Positions 28,101-40,100 of a stretch of 45,763 nt of DNA are shown here, one piece after another. Position 1 is the first letter of the stretch. Each line of letters starts with the position of its first letter. A program made the position numbers and the translations under genes. This DNA is from Mnemiopsis leidyi. Its lineage: Eukaryota; Ctenophora; Tentaculata; Lobata; Bolinopsidae. The stretch lies in the NCBI GenBank assembly GCA_000226015.1, contig JH152649.1:32109-77871 (forward strand), given 5' to 3'. The notes below the pieces were generated by a model. That model worked only from the letters and a program-made list of their open reading frames with translations, searched no databases and was not told the DNA's origin.

Positions 28101-31100
28101 TTTCATGTTGTGACTTACCATGAGATCACAACACATCGATTTAAAAAGTAATTTGTGATAGAATTATACGCTTCTCAGCTTAATTCTCTGCTTATCGTAA
28201 TGTAATGGGCGGCCATTAAAAAGCACGAGAAATTGTACTAAAATCATTTGTACACGGTGTCGTGGGAATAGGATTTAAAACATTGGTCATGGCGCTTCGC
28301 AGTAAATTTCCAGCCATGAACCCTGTATACAGGCTATTATTTTCATGAGTAAACGCTTTTAAGTATCTAATTAAACTCACCATCTCATTAGAATTATCCT
28401 TTACTCATATAACTAGCACTCTGCACTTATTCTCTCTTCATCAATCACCTTAAAATTTGTTTTTAAACATGTTTTAACACACTCACGGACGCAATAAAAC
28501 GATGACAAGTAACGTGAATGTTACTGTTTGTGACTCCAAAACAAAGCTCCTCCCTCTCACTCTAACTCTCTTGCTCCTTCACGTGATTGTTGCTGTAAAT
28601 ACAGTCCAGAGTCCAGACAGGAAGATCGCTAAAATCTGTCGTCTTCCCATGGGGTCCGACAATTGGTCGCGTGACTGGCTAGCTTGTACCATGATCAGAT
28701 TCAGGTCTTAACCGCCAGTACTGGGGGGTCGGCACTCCAATGAATTGATTTCTAGCTGCAGATGAGAAGTTACACGCAATCACGGCAACTTTGCGATATA
28801 ATGCTGCAACACAAGGTCAGGAGAGAAAATACGGCAAACTAAGCAATAGGAAATCAGCTAGAAAGCTGAAATAAGGAGGTGCTAGTAGAACTATAAATTT
28901 CTACAAAATGAGGGGAAATCGCTGAATATGACTGTCGACTGCACCACTGCAAAAAAGTTGTATGGCGGTAGGATTTCACTTGAATTAAAAATTGTTCTGA
29001 CCAGAACTTTCTGACAAACGAAATTCAAATGTTATATAACGGGCTGGTGGTTATTAACGGGCTGGTGGTGTAGTGGTTTCCTTCTCGGCTCCCACGCAGG
29101 AGGTCGGGGGTTCAAATCCCGCATCCGCCAGTCCTAGAGAAGTGCGCTAAGGGCATTTGCCTATGCAACCTTCTTCGGTCGACTCAGCCGAATGATCGGG
29201 AAACCGTGAGTGAGGGTTAAATGAGTAGCTGCCCATTGCAGCGAAGTCTCGGGCGATAAAAGTATGGTACACACTACCTTAACCGTCACTGGCGTTTATG
29301 TATAATTGTACATTCGGCCTCCTGTAATTGGCCGTTACACTTGTGTAACATGTGGCTGTTGGAGTGTCCGAAGTAAAATAAGTATGAGATAAAAAAAATA
29401 TCTTTGCAATTTAGTTTTTTGTGGTTAAAACTATGCGACCGCGTGCGCGTGGTCGACTTACACCTAGGCCCTTCAAAATCCCAAAAAACAAATTGAGTAA
29501 GTCTTTCTTGCTCTTTCCTCATAAAATTTGTTTAGTTAAAACCTAAGTTTTGTTTAAATCGGAACATTTCGTTTCCCAAACTGCTCAAGTTCGTTATCAC
29601 TAAGAATTGACAAGTGGTTACGTATAGAGGCAGCAAGCCAATTTATACTAGCCAAATTACTGTTTATTTTATTATCTTATTCTTCACGATATCATATGAG
29701 GGCGGTAGTAACCGCCGGAAAGACATACAACTAACGCTATTAAGCTATTAAACCCTAAAACTTGCCACTTTGACACCTCTATAAAATGGCCGTTGTCGAC
29801 TTGACCAATGCTAGTGCGACATACTGACGACCCAAATTTTTTGTACCCGATCATTCAGCAGCAATTAGGGGGCCATTTAACAGCAATCAATAGACCCAAA
29901 TTTATGTGTTAAATTTAATGTAAATAGGTACAATCCCAAAATCCATATCTGATCCTGTTATTTATAAATAACCCTTATGATAATTAAAGATTTGTAGGTA
30001 GAAAAAGGTAGACCGATAGCTAAGTAAAATTGTTCAGTAAATCTGATCGCGAGGGTCTCGAGGCGCAATAATGCTATAATGATATGTGAAGACTCTAAAG
30101 GAACCCTTGTCCCTTTTAAAACTGAGATTATGAAATTCACGCTTAAACAAGAGTTAGACCAGCGACTGATATTCATATGATTATCTATGTTCGTTATATT
30201 GATTCGTTATATGATCGTGTTGGGGGTCTCTGCTTAAATTAAGGTTCCTAGACTTTAACGTTACAAGTTAAGTACCTACGTGAACACTAATAAATTCGAA
30301 AATTCGTGCGATCCTAATCTGATAACATCTTAAAATATTGCAATTTGGTTTTCACGTGGCTTGGGTCGGGCTAAGTATTAACTTATGAAATTGAATAGTG
30401 GTTTCATATCAGACCTCAATGCTCGCTTATCGCTAACGATACAAAAAGGCTCTCTTATCATTATTTTATTCAAGGACGGTATTTATGGGGGGGGGGTGTC
30501 TCCAATTTTTGATATGTGTCTATGACTGAACAATGTCGGTAAAGTGATGTGTCGCAAATTGAAAGGGGGTGTCACAAAATCGATGACTTTAATGTTACTG
30601 TGACGAAGATTATTTTCTAAGATTTTTGATCAACATGACTCTGTCTTTTTTTTTTAAATTCTAATTAACATCAAAAATTGAATTTAACAAACTTTTCTAC
30701 ACTTTTTAATTGCCGTTTGACCTTTTCGTTTACTTTTAAATTTTTACAAGTACAATTTCTACCAACGCTAATCAGTAATGAAGTCCTTTTAAGTTGCAGC
30801 TGTAAATCAAAAGATCAAAATATCTGAAAAAATAACGATATACACTTATATCGTTATTTTTTTCATATTTATATAAAATTGTTGCATAAACGAAAGCAAT
30901 TTAAAGTACTTAAACTGGTGACCTGAATTGGTATGCCACCTCCTAGAATAAAGACTCTGTTTTATTGTGACCAATAGCCTCCTTGCACGGGCCGCCAGAC
31001 CAACTATGTCGTTACACAGCTTTTTATAAGAAAACCTCTAAACGGTGGCATTCTCAGCCAATAAACAAGGGGGTTAAGTGTGCTGTTCAGTCCCACACAA

Positions 31101-34100
31101 ACCACATACATTAAGGGCCACATGTAATAGTAGAATAAAGCTGAGGGATAAATCGTTTCGTAGTGACACACGTCATTGACGGCCACGCAGTGCAGGATAA
31201 GTCCAAAATGGATTACAACCGGGATGTTGAATATGATATAGGCTAACGTAACAATGACAACTGTCACTCCAGCTCGACTCTGAGCCTTGCAAGAGGATTG
31301 TATTCTGTTTGAAGTGTGCCGAGCGCGGTACAACGCAACCATGGTGAAGCAGAAACTTAGTCCTACTGGGAAGATGGGCAGGGCAAGTTGCACCATCAGA
31401 ACAGCGGTCGGCTTCAACTGGTTCCCATCAAAATCAAGCTCTACCGCTTTGGAGGTCGATCCATCGAACACCATAACACAGGCCCTGGTGGTCTTCCAGT
31501 AAACCATTTTGTTTGAGGAGAGCAACAGTGCACACTTGACTGAGAGAGTTATAACCATGTAGGCACCCACGAGTAGTCCAGGAACGGAAAATCTGAGTTG
31601 CACGGTGGGTTTCAGGAGCAGAACCAACCGAGAGATACTTAAAGTAGCCACCAGGAAGACCGAAATAGAAGGTAGCACCTCCCACAATAATCCCCAGGTG
31701 TAACAGAACCAGGGGCTACCAAACAGGGTTGGTTCCTCTTTGAGGTCCCTGAGGAACCCTTCGATCACCGGAACAAGGGTAACACAGATGAGGAAGTCAA
31801 CCCCACTGATCATCTGATAAATCCTCTTGAAGTATGACCTGTTGACGTTTCGATGCTTCTGCGACCAGAAGAAGACTTGAGAGATTATGTTTCCTAAAGT
31901 TCCGAGGAAAAGTTCGAATAGTAGAAGAGTAGCCAGGGTGAGATCCACACCTCGTATTGGGTCACCTTCAATGTGCGTGTGGTTGTGTTGCTCTTCTCTT
32001 GACATGGTTTTCTGTAATTATAGAGTCATTTTGATACTATTGGTATTATAAGGTAAATGAAATGAATCTCTACACAATTTGAACAAAGAGAGAGTTTTAA
32101 AAAGTCACCCATGTAACTCATTTTTACATCGTCACGTCATAACACTGGGTATTTTGTAGTTGTTTCAACCTAATAACTCATCCTGTGTGCTGCAAGATAA
32201 TCGATCAAACTGTGATATTTCTAGATCACATAAAGAATGAATAGAATATCGCCTTCAAAAAATGTTATAGAGTGACTGATGTCTAAAATCATTTAAACAA
32301 GAAAACATGGCAAGAGATCGTTCTTCAATGGGTGGTAAATCGGTGTATGATTCAAAAGAGGTTATAAAGCTCCTTTTAGGCTGGAGCCTTGGTAAATCGG
32401 TTTTCAATGGTTAACGGATTTTTGGATAGTCGAAGTTAATAATTACACAGTTTGGCCAAAATGGAATTTCCCTTCTTTAGTTTTACACTATTTGAGATTT
32501 TGGAGAACCCCAAACTTAAGGGGGAATTGTACAAATTTAGCTAGACCAACTGAACCTAAAGCACCCTAACGGGCATTAATTGCAGCACTTATCTTTAGAT
32601 TCTAAGTTGACGCATTATTGGAAATCGCAAAAAGAAATTTTTCCGAGAATTCGGAAATTTTCGCATATTTATATTGCATAAATAAAACTCAGCCGTTTCT
32701 CATTGAATCATGCGGAAAATTTGCACGAATTCTATTGATAAGTTTGTGCAAATTTTCAGCATGATTCAACGAGAAACGGCCAAGTTTTTTTCACGCGATA
32801 TAAATTTGCAAAAATTTTCAAGTTCTCGGAAAAATTTTCTGCGTCATCTTAGAATAAAAAATTAGTGGTGCAACTGATGCCAATAAGGGTGCTTCAACTT
32901 TCTGGACAGTCAGTTGGTCTAGCTTCCACAAACCCCTGTTTCCTACAATTCCCCCATTGGCCCTTAAGCTTACGATAGACTAAAGTAGCACTACAGAGTA
33001 AATGGCCATACCTCTGTGCTACAATACGACGAAAATGTAAGGTGAATTAGCAATGAGGTGAGATATATTATGAGCATGACGTCAGCGTGNNNNNNNNNNA
33101 GCGTGCAAGGTGCTAAAATGATATTTTAACCCCGTGCATAGAGGATTAAACAGACAAAAACCCGACCGCGAAGCAAGGTTTTATCTGTTTTTTAATTGCG
33201 AGAGCTAAGGCGTTGTGCGATGTAAATGCCAAAGACTTTTCGGTTATTTACTATTTTTAATGCAATTGGACCGAAAATTGTGCGTGTTGAGGGTTTCAGA
33301 TTTAATGTTTTAATTTCATATTACTATGTTCTATTTCATTTAACTTGATTTATGCCTGCATGGTAAGCGATAAAACGATCTAAAATCAGTGAACACCAGG
33401 AAGCAGGATGGGAAGGACCGTGTGTCTGGTGCCATCTGTCATGGACGATCTGTCACGTGACAGTTCTCGAGGGTCACGTGCTGTGCGCTAAAGTGTGAGG
33501 TTGTTGGAACGTCGCGCTCAATTGCAGCGACATGAGCACGGTCTTAAATTACCCAACTTAAGAATGCTTCAAAGGGTCCAGCCATGACTAGAAGAGTGAG
33601 CTAGGAAAATATGCGGGCCGGGCTTAAAGCAGTTTCCGCTAACACATGCGTTTAAGGCATTAGTGTGAACCAAATATCAAAAACCCGTTTCAGTAAGTTG
33701 AATTATCAAAAGACCGCCCGGGTATTTATAGAAATAAAACAGTTACATTGTTCCAAAACACTCGTAATAGCACAAAAGACTATTATTCAAGACAGCTGAA
33801 ACCCTCCCCATCGTAAATATTATGCTTTTGGATGAGTAAAACCAGACCATTCAGAGTTCAGACATTTACCTCTCATTTGACCACCTGGCATCAGCAGCCG
33901 GTGGCATCAAAAGCAAAATTCAATTAACTTATGTAACATTGAGATGCCCTCTGGGTTATCATAAAAAACGATTAGTTGATACAAAATCAAACAGCCATGT
34001 AATTTACGTTAATTATATATAGATATAATCTACTTTAGTCTATATTTGAAATCAACTTATGCTGATCTGGCTGAACATGCGTTTTGAAATGCAATTAAAT

Positions 34101-37100
34101 GATATGATCATAATACCAGAGACACCTGCTCAAAACGTTTTTGGAGTCAACTTATCTTTGTATAATCAAAAGGGTGCAGCCCAGGAAAGCTTATTGATTG
34201 TCAAAGATTTTAAGATGTTGATATTATTTAGATTATTTGCTTATACATGTATATATATTTACATTATTTGCATATACTTGTTATATGTCGGCCAAATTAT
34301 ATACCATGTATAGTGTATACTACCCTTCCCCAACCTCGCCCAAACCTTGTCTTACTCGTTTACAGAATGGCCCGTACTATTCCCTTCTGTGTCTTTGTTT
34401 AAAAGCATGACATAGAGATTATTGACGGATAGACAATCACTGGGAACAAAGTTAAAGTTTGAATGAAGAACTCAAAAATGGATTTCGATAAAGTATATGA
34501 ATTAGTATATTGAAATGAGCTCGGCATGACAGCACACATCCACAAATTATAATGTAAACTATATGGTGTCTGTGGCGATTTGGGATATTGTAAATCTGTC
34601 AGTTTCAACAAAGTCACAACCAGTAACACCTTGAACCACATCAAAGGACGAAATCCATAAATGCGAAATGATCAAAGATTCAAAGTCAGTAAAGACGATC
34701 AAATTAAAATTAATGGAAAGCACAATAAGAAATATAGGGAACATTACGTCAAGTATACAACATTGGTAAGTAAAATCCTTTTGTTTTTTTACATCAATCA
34801 CATTAACAGCAACCACATTTATAGGCTCACAATTTGGGTCAATCTATTGATATTTATGGGCGTAAATCATTTATTTTCCGGGGGCTCCGCTCCTGGACCC
34901 CGTCGGGGACTGGCCCCAAATGAAAATTTCATTCTGCTTCTAGTAGCAACTCGACCAGTAAAACAGGTGAGTATTCACACAAAAATATTTTTGATGCACT
35001 ACATCAGGCATCTTCACCAGTCTCAAATTATCAGTATCAATTTCAAGATCAAAGTTGTTCAATTAGAAAAGAGGAAAATGGTGGAATTTTAAGGTGATGA
35101 TTGCTTTATAGCTACCACTCCACCAGTTGGTAGCCATACGTTATCTGACCTGCTTTTAAAAAGGGGCCGCTACGTAAGCTAACTAGCAGCCAGCTGGGAT
35201 AAAGTAAATGAATCAAAGAACTCGCCGAGGGTCAGGATTTTTGTATTCGATTAGAGTGTGTTAAAATAATTTGGCGGAAGGTTCTAAAGTCCCGAAAAGG
35301 TAACATCAAAATTTGGGTATGATGATCGCTATCAGCGGAGACGTGAAAATGTATGCAGTTAAAGCGGGTTATGAATTGTTTAGTAAAAACAATGATATAG
35401 CAAATGATAGTTAAAGGCTCTAATTCATTGACAACTTGAAAGGAATTTAATGGCGATGGATTAGTAGAAAAACGTGGCTAAATTCATCGGAATTTCATGT
35501 CAAAGTCGGAAGTCCCTGCCTCTGTATCTGTAAAATTCTGCAGTAAAATTAGACTTTATTAACTTTAATAAGTTTCTTTTTACTGTTTTCATACTTCGTT
35601 CACATTTTTCAAAATAGTATAGGCCGACATATAAGAAAATAATCAAAATAATATCAACATATTAAAACTTTTGACAATCTGTAAGCTTTCCTGGGCTGCA
35701 CCTTTTGATAATACAAACATAAGTTGACTCCCAAAACGTTATGAATAGGTGTCTCTGCAATAAAATGCAAATTTAGGTTACTCCCTTAGACGGGATGGCC
35801 TGAGGTGCTCATCTCCTTTTCTTTAACCCTGAGCCACTCCGTACCGAGGCACTTAACTAGCTGTAGAGGGGTTAATCTTACGAGCCAGGGAGTGTGCATT
35901 TCCAGCCGACAGACAATAAAATCACAGATAAAATCACAATAATGCATGCTTGCAAAAATGCATGATGCACAATTGTTACTGGTGGAGAGATCAGAAATTT
36001 CGATTTTACAAAAACGGGTAGGAAATGAGTGAATCTGCTAGTCCTGTTATCAGTTAGTGAGTGCCTTACCTTAGTTATAAAACCTCAGCACAAGATTATT
36101 AGATGTAAGTGATAGATAGCTGTTAAAACTGTTCCAAAAGCTGTCTTAGTGTCTTTGGTATATATACGTGAAAAGCAGCGCGAATACTCGAAAAGCGAGT
36201 TTCTTAGATGAGACTTTCTAAAGTACTAAGGAAACTACTGCCAAGGGAACAGCTGCTAGTGGGATCATTGAAACTACCGGGTAAACACATCGTGTAGTTG
36301 TAAACGTAGACAAGCACAGATACTTATAGACTTTGCATCTACGCATTTGCTTTTGTAAGGGAAACAGGTGGTCCGTGGTAGGTGAGTAAGGCGACCTGCA
36401 TCATCAACAAAGCTGAAATTTGTGGGCAATTCTCCACCTTGATTGTTTTAAGCAATTTAACAAACTTTTTCAATTTTATTGATACAATAAAGCTTGCTCC
36501 AAGCTTCAATGTGACATTTTCTCATTGCTATAAATAATAATTGTTTTTTATTTATACTTCTTTTATTCTTGAAAACTTGTATTATTCTTAAAATACAGAA
36601 AGACATACAGCTGATGTTTATGGGGATTCCGTGTTGTTTACCGTTGGTTTCCCCTTAAACTTGATCTTACAACGTTAACAATCCTTTGTTTGGACCTGAG
36701 CGCATGCAAATTGTTATTGTCTGCACTTAAATTTTCAAAAAGGTTACAGTGTATGCTTACATTGATCGACAAAGCTAGATAAGCTTTGAAAGCAAATAAG
36801 ACTGTTACAAAGTAAAAAATAGCTGATAGAATTGTGAACGAGTGACCAAGGAGACAGATAAATTCACACCCCCATCCTTAGCAAAACAACTATGGCAAAT
36901 TTGATTTAAAATTGAGGGTGGTCCAAAAGCCATCTGCTCGGGTCTTAAATAGCTTTCGTGTGTCGCAGAGAGGAAATTACCCGAAATGTCAATGATACTT
37001 TCTTTAAATTGATTTTCGTTTATAGTTGCAGGCTTGGTCATTAAATTTCACGTGAAACCTGTCAATAAGATAATAAACAGCTACAATTTTGCGGCAACCT

Positions 37101-40100
37101 TCGTCGTTCTGATCACTATGTAGGTCGATGATTCCCATTTCCTATCAAAGTTTGTTATGCCTAAGTTTATTTTTTCGGCACCATCATTGCCGAAGGAATA
37201 AAGATGGGAAACGCATGCCATCCGATCGGGTTTAGATATGAGGTTTCCCGATATTCCGTCTTCATGATATCAACTTTTCAAACCCCAATTTTTGTAATGC
37301 ACAGGCTATCTTATGCGTCTGAACCCGCACTGTCTGAAAATCAATTTCACTATTTTATTTAATCAAATTTTGGATGATTGAAGACTTGCACAAAACAAGA
37401 ATCTTGTACTAAAGAATGAAATCTTGCAAAAAAATCAATTTTTAAAAGAATTTCCTATTTAGGTTTTAGTTGAAATAATTTTGCTTTAACAGCTCCCACT
37501 GCCTAAGTGCCTAACGGCTTGATATGCCTCAGGCATGTTATTGCTTACATTCCTTAGGCCTTTAGGTAAGCGGCTCTTAAGTGGCTCTTCTGAGATGGGA
37601 ACTGCGAGTAATTGCGACGCGTATATTCCGGAGACAAGAATCTCAAATCTAGGTTTAACTCTCTCATTCCGTACAGGCTGCACAGAGTGGAAGTTTGAAC
37701 TGTTTACATTGGATGTTAGAGCAAGGGCTCGATCCTAATTCTCCTGATGGTAAGGACGATTTAATTTCTTTACGCGATGTCGCGACAACACGTTATGATA
37801 TTAAGTTATCATAAATCTATAATTTACTGCAATGATGCATAATTTCATTTGACTGCAGGTGCAGCTGCATGCCAAGGGTAAGAGTGTAAGACATAAAGTA
37901 CATTGGCGCCACCACCATGGCTTGTCTAATTTTCTCACGGCTTTAAAATCATCTTATCAAAAACTTACTTCTTATCTTTTCAGGATTTCTGAATACTCCT
38001 CTGCATGCGGCTGCATCGAAATCCCAGATTCTTGCATACAGCTGTCTCCTGTACCACGGGGCATCTCAAGACGCTCATAACAGCAAGGTTCGTCCTGCTT
38101 CTCCTTTTTGTCCTCTAAAAGTGAAAATCAATTCATTGTTTATTAATCAAGGTAGACGGCCAATCGGGATTTTACTGTTTATTTCTTTTCATGATCTCAA
38201 GTGAATATCGATCATGGATTGCCTTCTTGAGCAAAATAATCAACGTATAAACTGATGCGCTGCTGGAATATTAGATGCAGTAAGGCAGTTAAGCGATCAT
38301 AAGATAAAATCTGCAAACATTTAACCAGATACCTATCTTTAAGCACGTGACAGTTCTCCCATTCGGATAATACTGTAAGGTGTAATAACTGTCATCACTC
38401 ACCAAACATCCATTTAACAAAAAGATTTAGTACCTTTTGACTTGCAAGCAAGTAAATTATTTGAACAAGAATCCTTAAAACTTAAAGAATTTCACGTGAT
38501 ATCGCGTATTTTCACAAAAGCCGAATTTCCTAATATTCACATATCGGCATCCTTACCTGGTAAGAATTTAGATATACAGATGGCCGAGACAGCATCTGTA
38601 TAGCACAGAATCGCACAAAAAAAGCTACGAAGGTTGTAGGTGGTGATTGTGCCTAGAATTGGCTGAATTTAAACTTACCATGGCGTGTTGGATTTAAACT
38701 TTCAATTGTGGCATTTTCGCAGATAGGACGAGGCTTAAGGCTTTCAGGTTATTGGTGCGATAACTGTGACTTACCATTTGTCTTTAAAAATGGCACTTCC
38801 GATTGCGCTCATGATTTTAAATAACAGTGCTTCGCGACCATTTAAAATTTAACATCCCGGTTTAAATAGGTTGCACAAGGATTGGTTCCTTTAAGTTCTC
38901 TTTAATTAATTTACCTCCAGTCTACAGCTAGGGCAAGACCACCGTTTTACTTTTTTCGATGAAAGAGTAAGTAGATTCTCAACTTTCCTGGAAACTATAT
39001 CAACAACTCTGGCAAGCGCGCCCGCCTTTTATATTTTACCCGCCCGTCTTTTATTTTTATATTTCAACTTCTGAAATAGTGACAAGTACGTAATAATGAT
39101 GTGATAAATATGGCCTTCTTTGAAACTCTTCTAATAAAAAGGACGATGAACGTCGTGATGATCATTTTGTTGTTAGGGGTCGTCATCACCTGAGAGGGGA
39201 GGTTTCCAAATGATGAAGATCGATGACGAGGGGGAGGGGGGTTCTGCCAATGTATTTTCATTGAATGAATCAAAATGAATGGCAATTAAAAACCAACAAT
39301 TAAATTATTTTGAAATGAAATGGGGGGTCCAAACTGTGATGACATCTAAGTCGTATGAAAGAATACCGATGCACCTCTAATGGGACCCTCACGCCCAAAA
39401 GTGAACCTCTAATGGGACCCGGACGCCCATTTTTTGTCTGGGGCACTCACTTTGCCTCCCGTTTTGACAAGGAGGCTACGTCAGTCTTTTGGCAAACGTC
39501 TCATGGAGCTCCTTTGGATTGCAGGCATAGACCGGACAAGGATATCATTATAACGAATCGAAAATACACGAATGGAATTTTCTTCGAAACGTCCGATTAA
39601 CTGCGAGTTTGAGTTGTCATTAGACCTGACATCATTATGGTAATTTACCTTTGAAAGTAAGGGTGAGCCGGGAAGCTAACCAACTGAACGACCCCTTACA
39701 ACAGTTGCTAGTTGCTGGTTATCTTTCACATTAACTGTTTTGTCGGCTATGAATGTGAAACATGGAATATAAAAACTACAATCGCGCTTTTTTACAAGAA
39801 TATCAATAACAATAAGTCGATAATTAAAATCAATAAGTCGATAGTAAACGAATAGGAGTGTGCTATCGGAAATTATTTCACGAGTGCCGTAGGCACGAGT
39901 GATTAATAGTTTCCGATCGGCACACGACTAATGAGTTTCCTAATTGTATTATCAACCGACTTAAATAACTAAAATATGTACTAACAGGATTAAGAACAGT
40001 TTTCCCCTTCTTTTAAGTTATTGGCTTTTAAAAACCGTTGCACCAATATGCCGTGTAGCAATTTATGCACTCTATATCCGACCCGAAATAGGTTCAGTAA

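Larger units (their letters stand above)
23738..28941. other. Ankyrin intron 8, left part
   Basis: No supported gene. It contains a cluster of AGCGGTT-type short repeats (25069-25192) and a decayed MITE arm (25999-26060). A pyrimidine-rich acceptor at 27689-27698 is followed by an open stretch that would break the exon 8-9 ankyrin repeat if included. Confidence 0.4.
32969..34113. other. Ankyrin intron 8, around the assembly gap
   Basis: Contains the N run (33090-33099) and a CACGTG-centred palindrome (33450-33463). No gene was recognised. Confidence 0.4.

Noticed and set aside
34399-35092. Overlapping open frames inside the inverted-arm element as host genes
   Set aside because: No start context, domain or splice support; part of the frame is a GC-rich hairpin repeat.
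37859-37877. 19-bp microexon between ankyrin exons 9 and 10
   Set aside because: Borders look good but the length shifts the frame; direct joining of 37749 to 37984 gives a perfect ankyrin repeat.
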